A DNA stretch of 64,000 bases from Bryobacter aggregatus MPL3 (lineage in GTDB: Bacteria > Acidobacteriota > Terriglobia > Bryobacterales > Bryobacteraceae). Made by a program: the position numbers and the translations under genes. Numbering within the stretch: position 1 is the stretch's first letter; the number at the start of each line of letters is the position of its first letter. The notes beneath the pieces were generated by a model. It saw nothing but the letters and a program-made list of their open reading frames with translations. It made no database searches and had not been told where the DNA came from. The stretch covers positions 3,906,001-3,970,000 of the forward strand of contig NZ_JNIF01000003.1 of the NCBI RefSeq assembly GCF_000702445.1, written 5' to 3'. This document shows, in pieces, positions 35,108 through 44,309 of this stretch.

Positions 35108-36976
35108 ATGCGGCCTGCAATCTGCGAACTGATGGATCAGTTCGACGAGCCAGTGATCGTGGTAGATGAATCGGAAAGAATTTTATTCGGCAACCGCACT
35201 GCGCAGTTAAGGGTAGGGCAGACCGGTCGTGCGATGCCCGAGAATTACAAAGAATTTCTGGTTACATTACCGGAGCCGGAAAAATTCCGCGTGTTACACG
35301 CTCCGGTGGCTGCGGGTTTCGTATTGCTGATTGGCTCGGCAGAAGGCTTGCGTTATGTGAGCCCCTCCTTTGGCCGTGTATTTGGCCGGGAATCGACCCT
35401 TTTGCACAAGGGCCATTCCTCGTTGCTCGATTTTGTACACCATGAGGATCGCCCCGTGACAGAAAAGCACTTTGCCAAGGTGCAAGAGGGGGCCGCTGTC
35501 GATCATGAATTCCGGATTGTGAAACCTTCGGGTGAGATCAGGAAGCTCTGGAACCAGATGCGGCCGATCGTCGATGAGCAGAGCGGCGAACTGCTCATCG
35601 TTTCTCTCTCTGAGGACATAACCGAGAGATCCGAACCTCATCCGATTCTCCAGGTTCTTTCTGATCCCGTCCGTGCCTGCGATTCCGCGAGCCACTTCCG
35701 GCGGGCCATTGAAGATCGAATCCGGATCTGGGGCACGACGCCGAACCCGCCCTTCTTTGCCGTAGCCTTCCTCGATCTGGCCCGGTTTCGATCCATCAAC
35801 GAATCTTTCGGTTACACCGCCGGAGATGGGCTATTGCGCGAGGTGGCCCGCCGGGCTCGCGGGGCTCTGGGCACGGGAGATACTCTGGCTCGTTTTGGCG
35901 CCGATCTCTATGCGGTGCTGCTCGGTTCGCCGCAGGACATTGCGGACGCGGAGACGCGCATGCGGAATCTGCTGCTGCAGATCAGCGGAAACTACTCTGT
36001 CGGCAGTACTACTGTGAACGTTGTTCCTCGTGCCGGATTGGCATTCCCCAATGGAATGGACTGTTCTACGGATTCGCTCCTGCGGGACGCTGATGCGGCA
36101 CACCAGCAAGCGAAGCAGAAACGGGAGAGCCTGGTCACGAGTAAACAGCCGGGATCGCTGAAGTCGCTGGTGCAGTCCTCTCTGGAATTCGATCTTGCCC
36201 GGGCCATCAGCCAGGATGAGTTCTTTTTTGAATTTCAGCCTGTCTTTGATCCGGGGAATGGGCGAGTGCGGATCCTCGAGGCTCTTCTGCGTTGGCATCA
36301 CCCCCGGCTTGGGATTATTTCTCCAGCGTCCTTCATTAGCCTTGCCGAAGATTCCGGACTGGTCCTCAAGCTCGATATGCTGGGTCTTGAACGGCTCGGA
36401 CGGCAGATGAGCGCCTGGCGGGTGGAGTGCCCGCGTATGGCGGAAGTCCCCGTCAGCATCAACATTTCAGGCCGTCATTTCCCCAATTTTGTCTTGGAGA
36501 AGCAATTCCACCGGCTGTTGCGCCAGTCGCCTTTGCGCGAGTCGCGCATTATTTTCGAGATCACGGAAAGCGTCTTTGTCGAAGGAAGCCACCGGACTTG
36601 CGCTGGGCTCCAAGGGCTTCGCGATGCCGGGGTACAAATCTGGCTCGATGATTTTGGCGAAGGCTACTCCTCCTTCCGTTACCTGACTCATTTCCCGATC
36701 GATGGTCTGAAGGTTGCCTCCTGTTTCGTCCGTTCCTGTGCCGATCAGCCCAGGTCTCGCGTCGTCCTTTCTTCGCTGTTTAGCCTGGCTCGCGGGATGG
36801 GCATGCAGGCCATTGCGGAGGGGGTGGAGACTGTGGAGCAGTTTGAGACACTCCGGGCCATGGGTTTTGAGGCGCTGCAGGGGTACTATCTGTCGCGGCC
36901 GATGCCGGCCAAGAATATTCCGGGCCTCTTTGCGGATTCCAGCCCGCGCAGTTTTGAGCTGGCCCGCTCCGCCTGA
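35108..36976 (+). CDS. PAS, degenerate GGDEF and EAL domain protein (c-di-GMP phosphodiesterase)
   Basis: This 622-residue soluble protein has a PAS-type sensor (about 75-172, ending in the PAC-like SLSEDITERS), a GGDEF domain (about 215-345) and an EAL domain (about 365-610). The GGDEF signature is replaced by FGADL, so cyclase activity is not expected. The EAL domain keeps EALLRW, EITES, the metal-binding LDDFGEGYSS, a lysine in DGLKVAS, AIAEGVET and QGYYLSRPMP, so c-di-GMP hydrolysis is likely. The KID triplet has lost its Asp. The degenerate GGDEF may act as a GTP sensor, as in some relatives. The acetoacetyl-CoA synthetase gene starts eight bases downstream. Confidence 0.9.
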   Translation: MRPAICELMDQFDEPVIVVDESERILFGNRTAQLRVGQTGRAMPENYKEFLVTLPEPEKFRVLHAPVAAGFVLLIGSAEGLRYVSPSFGRVFGRESTLLHKGHSSLLDFVHHEDRPVTEKHFAKVQEGAAVDHEFRIVKPSGEIRKLWNQMRPIVDEQSGELLIVSLSEDITERSEPHPILQVLSDPVRACDSASHFRRAIEDRIRIWGTTPNPPFFAVAFLDLARFRSINESFGYTAGDGLLREVARRARGALGTGDTLARFGADLYAVLLGSPQDIADAETRMRNLLLQISGNYSVGSTTVNVVPRAGLAFPNGMDCSTDSLLRDADAAHQQAKQKRESLVTSKQPGSLKSLVQSSLEFDLARAISQDEFFFEFQPVFDPGNGRVRILEALLRWHHPRLGIISPASFISLAEDSGLVLKLDMLGLERLGRQMSAWRVECPRMAEVPVSINISGRHFPNFVLEKQFHRLLRQSPLRESRIIFEITESVFVEGSHRTCAGLQGLRDAGVQIWLDDFGEGYSSFRYLTHFPIDGLKVASCFVRSCADQPRSRVVLSSLFSLARGMGMQAIAEGVETVEQFETLRAMGFEALQGYYLSRPMPAKNIPGLFADSSPRSFELARSA

Positions 36977-36983
36977 TCTTAAA

Positions 36984-38789
<1,806 letters not shown>

Positions 38790-38812
38790 AATTGAAATTG
38801 GAAAAGCGCGCG

Positions 38813-39004
38813 TTACGGTTTCGGCGTTTCCGTCGGCTGCGACGGCTGGGTGGGAGGAGGAGGCGTCTCTTCCTTCAGGGCATTCTTGAAATTCTTGATC
38901 CCTTCTCCCATTCCCTTTGCGAGCTCAGGCAGCTTACGGCCGCCAAACAGCAGCAGCGCAACTCCGAGAATCAGCACAAGTTCCATCGGTCCTAGATTCG
39001 GCAT
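38813..39004 (-). CDS. tatA: Sec-independent translocase subunit TatA
   Basis: This 63-residue pore-forming component of the twin-arginine translocase has the standard plan. An N-terminal transmembrane helix is preceded by a short periplasmic stretch ([22 protein letters not shown]). The hinge and amphipathic helix [24 protein letters not shown] follow, then a Pro/Thr-rich tail. The start at 39004 was chosen because TatA begins just before the helix; a frame extending to 39091 adds an unlikely leader. tatB and tatC are not adjacent. Many proteins encoded in this window carry Tat signals and would depend on it. Confidence 0.93.
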   Translation of the reverse strand: MPNLGPMELVLILGVALLLFGGRKLPELAKGMGEGIKNFKNALKEETPPPPTQPSQPTETPKP

Positions 39005-39047
39005 ATTTCGTTCCTTCTTTCCTTGAGTATGGCAAATTTGCCGGATC

Positions 39048-41153
39048 TTAGTAAGCCAATAGCCTTTCGCATTCGCGAACCAAGTCCTCAACCTGCGGAA
39101 GAATCACATCTTCCAGAGCAGGGTTATACGCAACCCATGTGTCCTTTGCGGCCACTCTGCCCACCGGCGCATCGAGAAATTCGAACAGTTCGTTCGCGAT
39201 CCTCGCTGCGATCTCGGCGCCAAAGCCCCAACTCAGAACATCCTCATGGGCAATCAGCACGCGGTGATTGCGCCGCACGCTCTCACCGATCGCGGCCCAG
39301 TCGTAAGGAGATAAGCTGCGCAGGTCGATCACCTCGATCGTCTTGTCTGGCTGCTGCTTCTCCACCAACTGTGTCGCGTCGAGGGCCTTCTTCACCAGCG
39401 CCCCATAACAGAGGATGGTGAGGTCCTTGCCCTCTTTCACCGTATTGGCTTTCCCAAACGGGATTGTAAACTCTTCACCAGGATGCGGGCTACGGTTATA
39501 GGGCTCCCGGTAAAGTTTCTTATGTTCCAGAAATAGCACAGGATCGTCGCTCCGCAGCGCCGTCCTCAACAGTCCGCACGCATCGAGAGCATTGGAGGGA
39601 AAAACCACCCGCAGTCCCGGAATGTGCGTAAAGATCGATTCTCCACACTGGCTATGATAAATGCTACCGCCGGTCAGGTAGCCGCCGATCGGCACGCGGA
39701 TCACCGCCGGGCAACTCCAGGCGCCATTGCTCCTCCAGCGCATGATCGCAAGCTCGTCGCGAATCTGCATCATTGCAGGCCAGATATAGTCGAAAAACTG
39801 AATTTCACCCACGGGCTTCAAGCCCCGCAGGCTCAAGCCAATCGCACGCCCGACAATGCCCGCTTCCGCAATGGGTGTATTGAAAACACGGGCGCTCCCA
39901 AACTCACGCTGGAGCCCTAAGGTGGTCTTGAAAACACCGCCCTTGCCTTTGACCTCTTCGAGCAATTCTTCCCGGCTGCAATCGGCGACGTCCTCGCCAA
40001 ACACGAGAACCCGCGGATTGCGCCGCATCTCCTCGGCCAGGGTCTGGTTGATCGTATCCACCATCGTGCGCGGCTCGCCACGGAATTGTGGTTCTACCGC
40101 AAACTCATGGCTTGTGGGATCAATGTCGGGAGAATAGAGATGCTCATAAACACGATCGGACGCCGGCGCCGGATGCTGGAGCGCCAGGTCGGCGGCACTG
40201 GTCACTTCGCGGTCGCATTCCGTCATCATGGCCCGCAACCCGGTCTCGCTGATCAGGCCCTCTTCGAGCAGATAGCGGTACATGCGCTCGATGGGATCAC
40301 GCTCGGCTTCCGAACTCCGCTCTTCCTTTGACTTATAGAACCTCTCGTCGTCGCTCAACGAGTGGGAGTAAGGGCGAACCACCGTTGCATGGACCAGCAC
40401 TGGCCCCAGGCCTTCGCGGCAGTGCTCCACGGCTTCCCGCATCGTGCGATAGCTTGCCTCAAAATCGAGCCCATCCACATCGAGCCGCAGCAGTCCAGGA
40501 AAGCCGCTTAAAAGCTTCGAAATATTGCCGCCGGGAGTCTGAAACTCAACCGGCACACTGATCGCGTAGCCGTTGTCTTCGATCAAGAAGATCACCGGGT
40601 AGCGGTGGAGGCAGGCGAGATTGATCGCCTCCCAGAATTCGCCTTCGCTCGTTGCACCTTCGCCGCTGGTGACGAGCGTGACTTCGCCTTCTATTTTCAA
40701 TAATTTGGATGCTTGGGCGCAGCCAATCGCATGCAGGTACTGCGATCCTGTCGGCGAGCTTCCACTGACAATGTGCAGATCGGGCGAGCTCCAGTGGCTG
40801 GGCATCTGCCGGCCGCCGCTCATCGAATCGGCCGCCGCTCCCACGCCTTGCAGGAACATCTGTTCGGGAGTGATCCCCAGCGTCAGGGCGAGGGCACGAT
40901 CCCGGTAATACAAGTGGAACCAGTCAAATCCGGGCTCACAGGCGAGTCCGGCAGCAACTTGAATGGCCTCGTGGCCTGCTGCGCTCACCTGGAAGTAGAT
41001 CTTGTTCTGGCGCTTGAGAAGGATTTCCCGGTCATCAATCCGCCGGCTCAGGTACATCAAACGGAAGGCGCGGAGCAGTTCATCCGGCGTCAGTACTTTC
41101 GTCTGTGTTTGTAAGGGGGGTCTAAGGCCAGGCTCCGACCGGTAAGCTTGCAT
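39048..41153 (-). CDS. 2-oxoacid dehydrogenase E1 component, fused alpha and beta subunits
   Basis: This thiamine-diphosphate enzyme decarboxylates a 2-oxoacid and passes the acyl group to an E2 lipoyl domain. The alpha part (about 20-330) has the TPP-binding [17 protein letters not shown] and IEDNGYAIS. The beta part (about 360-701) has [32 protein letters not shown] and [17 protein letters not shown]. The two chains normally come from separate genes; here they are one polypeptide of 701 residues. It resembles branched-chain or pyruvate E1. No E2 or E3 gene is close, so the true partner is unknown. The start at 41153 is supported by a nearby AGG; ATG 41201 is an alternative. Confidence 0.88.
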   Translation of the reverse strand: MQAYRSEPGLRPPLQTQTKVLTPDELLRAFRLMYLSRRIDDREILLKRQNKIYFQVSAAGHEAIQVAAGLACEPGFDWFHLYYRDRALALTLGITPEQMFLQGVGAAADSMSGGRQMPSHWSSPDLHIVSGSSPTGSQYLHAIGCAQASKLLKIEGEVTLVTSGEGATSEGEFWEAINLACLHRYPVIFLIEDNGYAISVPVEFQTPGGNISKLLSGFPGLLRLDVDGLDFEASYRTMREAVEHCREGLGPVLVHATVVRPYSHSLSDDERFYKSKEERSSEAERDPIERMYRYLLEEGLISETGLRAMMTECDREVTSAADLALQHPAPASDRVYEHLYSPDIDPTSHEFAVEPQFRGEPRTMVDTINQTLAEEMRRNPRVLVFGEDVADCSREELLEEVKGKGGVFKTTLGLQREFGSARVFNTPIAEAGIVGRAIGLSLRGLKPVGEIQFFDYIWPAMMQIRDELAIMRWRSNGAWSCPAVIRVPIGGYLTGGSIYHSQCGESIFTHIPGLRVVFPSNALDACGLLRTALRSDDPVLFLEHKKLYREPYNRSPHPGEEFTIPFGKANTVKEGKDLTILCYGALVKKALDATQLVEKQQPDKTIEVIDLRSLSPYDWAAIGESVRRNHRVLIAHEDVLSWGFGAEIAARIANELFEFLDAPVGRVAAKDTWVAYNPALEDVILPQVEDLVRECERLLAY

Positions 41154-41219
41154 CAGTACCTGATATCTCCCTTGTGATTGTATCGAAATTCCATTTCCCA
41201 TAGATGTGGAATCGAAACT

Positions 41220-41699
41220 TTAGCGCTTGGCGAAGCCGTGCGCCGGATGACAAGTGGCGCAGCGGAGCTTCGCGTCTGTTTTGCCGGCGCCTGCACAGGC
41301 TGCCGGAAGGCTGGCATGGCAACTCAGGCAGGTCCTCTCCATCTTGGCGACTGCCCGGGGCGCGTGATTTCCGTGGCAGGTGGCGCATTGCGCCGCCTTG
41401 GCGCCCGCTTGCAGCGCCGCCCAGTGCTTGCTGGTCTCATAGCTCTTGCGCTCGGCCGGATGGCAGCTCCCACAGAGTGCCACCACCTGCGCACGGGTCG
41501 CCACCCGGTCTGGCGGGGCATGCCCTGTCGCCAGGCGATGCTTTTCGCTGCTTCCGTGGCAGGAAGCACAGGTCACCCCCTTGCGAAAGTGTGCGTGTTC
41601 CTCAACGTCGCTGGCCGCCTCGGTATGGCACTGCTGGCAAAGCTGATGAACTCCCTGTCCCCAGGCCAAAAGCCCCACGAATAGGAGCAACCCTCTCAA
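41220..41699 (-). CDS. Six-haem c-type cytochrome, exported
   Basis: The 159-residue product has a signal peptide (MRGLLLFVGLLAWGQG) and six CxxCH haem motifs: CQQCH, CASCH, CGSCH, CATCH, CLSCH and CATCH, about one per 22 residues. Extra histidines could serve as distal ligands. It is expected to carry electrons in the periplasm. Its TTG start overlaps the stop of the FMN alpha-hydroxyacid dehydrogenase gene as TTGA, so the two are probably translated together, and the cytochrome is a good candidate for that enzyme's electron acceptor. A longer frame up to 42122 exists, but its extra part is the shadow of the dehydrogenase gene. Confidence 0.8.
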   Translation of the reverse strand: MRGLLLFVGLLAWGQGVHQLCQQCHTEAASDVEEHAHFRKGVTCASCHGSSEKHRLATGHAPPDRVATRAQVVALCGSCHPAERKSYETSKHWAALQAGAKAAQCATCHGNHAPRAVAKMERTCLSCHASLPAACAGAGKTDAKLRCATCHPAHGFAKR

Positions 41700-42826
41700 G
41701 CGTGTTTCCTCACGAGCCGCCTGTTGATTGTCGCCAGACTCGGCTGGCCGGCTAGCGCCATCGCCAGCTTGAGCTCTGCTCCCAGCATCCACAGCACCCG
41801 CTCGACACCCGCCTGGCCGTAAGCACTCAGCCCCCACAGCGGCGGCCTGCCAATGAGCACGCCTTTCGCCCCCAGGCTCAGCGCCTTCAGCACATCCGTG
41901 CCGCGCCGTAAGCCTCCATCCATCAGCACCGGAATCTTGCCGCCCACGGCGTCCACCACGTCGGGCAGGGCATCCAGTGTTCCGATCACACCGTCCAACT
42001 GGCGGCCTCCGTGATTTGAAACGACAATCCCCGCGGCGCCGCGCTTTACAGCCGTTTCGGCGTCTTCCGGTGCAAGAATTCCCTTCAGGATCACGGGCAA
42101 CTGACTCACCCCGCGCACCCAATCGATGTAGTCCCAGCTCAGGCTCGGCGTGTGCGGCTGCCAGTTGGCCGCCAATGCAGGATTGACGAGCTTTCTGGTT
42201 TCGCCCTCCTTCGGCACTCCGCCTTGCATCATGCCGTAGTCAAAACGGTTCCGGTTGTTCCGGTCGCGGTTCGACTGGTACGCATTATCGACCGTGAGGA
42301 CAATGGCTTTGGCGCCGCTATCCTCGCTGCGCCGGGCAAAATCGGTGGCCAACTGGCGCGTTGCTTGTCCGATCCCGTTTACCCACCAATGGAGCGGCTC
42401 GCCGTCCTCGATCAACTTCCGTGCGCCGGTTGCTGAGCAGAGCACCGTCTTCATTTTGAGTGCAGCTTTGGCCACCACTTCATCGGCCTTGGGCATCACC
42501 AGTTCTTTGCCGCCGGTGGGGGCAATGATGATGGGCTGATCCATCTGGATGCCGAAAAGCTTCGTGCTGGTGTCTACCTTCGAGACGTCGACCATCACCC
42601 GCGGGACCAGGTCCCAATGTCCATAAGCCTCAAAATTGGCCCGCAGGCTGCGCTCATCTTCAACGCCGCCCGCAATAAAGTCGTAAGCAAGCTTGTGCAG
42701 CTTCTTCTTGGCTACTTCTTCGAACTCGTGCAGATTAACCGGACCGAGTACATCCTCCTCAGCCCCCCACAAAGGCGAAGATGCCAAGTAGGCTCCAAAT
42801 ACGGTAAGCGCAGATCTTCGGTTCAT
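41696..42826 (-). CDS. Tat-exported FMN-dependent alpha-hydroxyacid dehydrogenase (lactate dehydrogenase/oxidase family)
   Basis: This protein of about 376 residues begins with a Tat signal (MNRRSALTVFGAYLASSPLWG) and continues as a full FMN-dependent alpha-hydroxyacid dehydrogenase barrel. Conserved features include YDFIAGGVEDERSL, PIIIAPTGG, LTVDNAYQSNRDR, LPVILKGILAPEDA (FMN-phosphate-side lysine), the active-site IVVSNHGGRQLDG with its base histidine and substrate arginine, and DGGLRRGTDVLKALSLGAKGVLIGRP. Family members oxidise L-lactate, glycolate or mandelate and are usually cytoplasmic or membrane-bound. Export by Tat together with a coupled multihaem cytochrome suggests oxidation in the periplasm. 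ATG 42841 is an alternative start. Confidence 0.88.
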   Translation of the reverse strand: MNRRSALTVFGAYLASSPLWGAEEDVLGPVNLHEFEEVAKKKLHKLAYDFIAGGVEDERSLRANFEAYGHWDLVPRVMVDVSKVDTSTKLFGIQMDQPIIIAPTGGKELVMPKADEVVAKAALKMKTVLCSATGARKLIEDGEPLHWWVNGIGQATRQLATDFARRSEDSGAKAIVLTVDNAYQSNRDRNNRNRFDYGMMQGGVPKEGETRKLVNPALAANWQPHTPSLSWDYIDWVRGVSQLPVILKGILAPEDAETAVKRGAAGIVVSNHGGRQLDGVIGTLDALPDVVDAVGGKIPVLMDGGLRRGTDVLKALSLGAKGVLIGRPPLWGLSAYGQAGVERVLWMLGAELKLAMALAGQPSLATINRRLVRKHA

Positions 42827-42869
42827 TTCGCTTGCGATCATATCGCGACACTTGACGCTCTGGGGCGAT

Positions 42870-43172
42870 TTAGGCCGTTTCGTACTTCAGAATCAGAAAG
42901 CCGCTTTCGACAAACTCGGGCGTGGTGCGATTCCAAACTACCTTGGCCCGTCCTCGTGTGCCTGGCAGGGCGAAGTCACACTCTTGCCCCGAGCGCAGTT
43001 GAGAGTTGGCATGGCGGGCTCGAAAGCCAGAAGTGGAGATATCTAGAAGGCGTGCTTCAAAGGCTGTTTGATAGTCCTCGTTCAAGCGCAGTGAGACACT
43101 TCCGCTGGCCTTATGACGGGCTTCCGAGCGTCGCTCCTCCCAGCCTCGGGCATCCGTCTTCACAACACTCAC
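42870..43172 (-). CDS. PilZ-domain protein
   Basis: This 100-residue protein is a single PilZ domain, a c-di-GMP receptor module. It has the arginine-rich RRSEARHK near residue 14 and the second binding motif DISTSGF near residue 44, which together fit the RxxxR...(D/N)xSxxG pattern. The GTG start overlaps the stop of the sigma-54 activator gene as GTGA, indicating coupled translation. With EAL and HD-GYP/GGDEF proteins encoded nearby, it is a plausible effector of local c-di-GMP signals. Confidence 0.88.
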   Translation of the reverse strand: MSVVKTDARGWEERRSEARHKASGSVSLRLNEDYQTAFEARLLDISTSGFRARHANSQLRSGQECDFALPGTRGRAKVVWNRTTPEFVESGFLILKYETA

Positions 43173-44086
43173 CCAATTCTCCCGGCAATGGTTTCATTCC
43201 CGTGCAGCCCGTGTAGCCGCATACGCCGTGAAAGCGTCGCCTTGGAAATTCCCAACGCATCCGCTGCTCTTTGCCGGTGCCCATGGGCTTCTGCCAGTGC
43301 GAGACGAATCATTGCTGGTTCCACCCCGTCCACGCCGAAATCATGCACACGTTCGGTGAGGTTGGGCTGCGGAGAAAAAACGATATCGTCTGCGTGTAAC
43401 AAGGGACCCTTTGCCATCATGGCAGAACGGAGAACGGTGTTTCTCAATTCCCTGACATTTCCGGGCCACTGGTAAGAATAGAGGGCCATCATCGCGTCCG
43501 AGGCGAAGCGTAATTCCGGATTCTGTTGACTCAGAAAGTGGCAGGCTAACACCTCGATATCTTCGGGTCTTTCCCTTAATGCCGGCACCGAAATCTGGCA
43601 AGCGCCGAGCTCGTCTTTCAGGTGTTCACTCCCCGCAGCCACCAGCCGGACATCCACCCGTGTGGAGCGGGCCGCGCCAATCCGGTGTAAGGCTCCATGC
43701 TCAACGGCTCGTACGACTTTCGCCCGCAAACGTTGGTCTAAACCTCCGGCTTCATCGAGAAACAAGGTGCCGTGATTCGCCAGTTCAAGCAGGCCTGGTT
43801 TCATTGCAGAAGCCCCTGAAAATACACCCTTTTCGTGTCCGAATAACTCGGACTCAACCAGTTCCTTTGGTAATGCGCCGCAGCAGAATTCCAGAAAAGG
43901 ATTTGATTTTCGGTTTGAATAATGGTGAATTGCCCGGGCCACAATTTCCTTGCCACTGCCGGATTCCCCCGCAATCACAATAGGCCGTCCACTCCGCGCA
44001 GCCTCCCTCACTTGATTCAAGAGAAGACGCATGCGCGGGGATGCAATCGCTGCATCCACTCCAAGAAATTGAAAATGTTCCACCAT
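43169..44086 (-). CDS. Sigma-54-dependent transcriptional activator
   Basis: The 305-residue protein is an enhancer-binding AAA+ ATPase without a receiver or other sensory domain. The AAA+ core (about 8-225) has Walker A GESGSGKEIVARAIH, the sigma-54 contact loop as GVFSGA rather than the consensus GAFTGA, Walker B GTLFLDEAGGL, and the sensor WPGNVRELRNTV. A Fis-type helix-turn-helix closes the protein (RQRAADALGISKATLSRRMRLHGL). Domain-poor activators of this kind are often controlled by abundance or by partners. The gene is translationally coupled to the PilZ gene, so c-di-GMP might regulate it in trans; this is inference. Confidence 0.9.
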   Translation of the reverse strand: MVEHFQFLGVDAAIASPRMRLLLNQVREAARSGRPIVIAGESGSGKEIVARAIHHYSNRKSNPFLEFCCGALPKELVESELFGHEKGVFSGASAMKPGLLELANHGTLFLDEAGGLDQRLRAKVVRAVEHGALHRIGAARSTRVDVRLVAAGSEHLKDELGACQISVPALRERPEDIEVLACHFLSQQNPELRFASDAMMALYSYQWPGNVRELRNTVLRSAMMAKGPLLHADDIVFSPQPNLTERVHDFGVDGVEPAMIRLALAEAHGHRQRAADALGISKATLSRRMRLHGLHGNETIAGRIG

Positions 44087-44309
44087 ATTCAGCGCTAGGT
44101 GCTATTCGATGTTACGGTTGCCAGTCAAAAACTCGCATGAGCGCTTGACCTGATAGATTCCTGCGAAAGACCTTAGCTGTAGATCGGATCCTTTCTGACA
44201 AGAAACTGCCCGAGTTACGATTTGATACGTCTGACTAAAGGTTCTACTGCAAATTGCCGATTCTCTTTATGGGAGTGGAATTTTTCTCCTGCCATCACAT
44301 TGTGCTCCT

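Noticed and set aside
41700-42122. Long N-terminal extension of the six-haem cytochrome
   Set aside because: It lies entirely within the FMN dehydrogenase gene in another frame and has a low-complexity Arg/Gly-rich sequence; a signal peptide begins right at the TTG at 41699.
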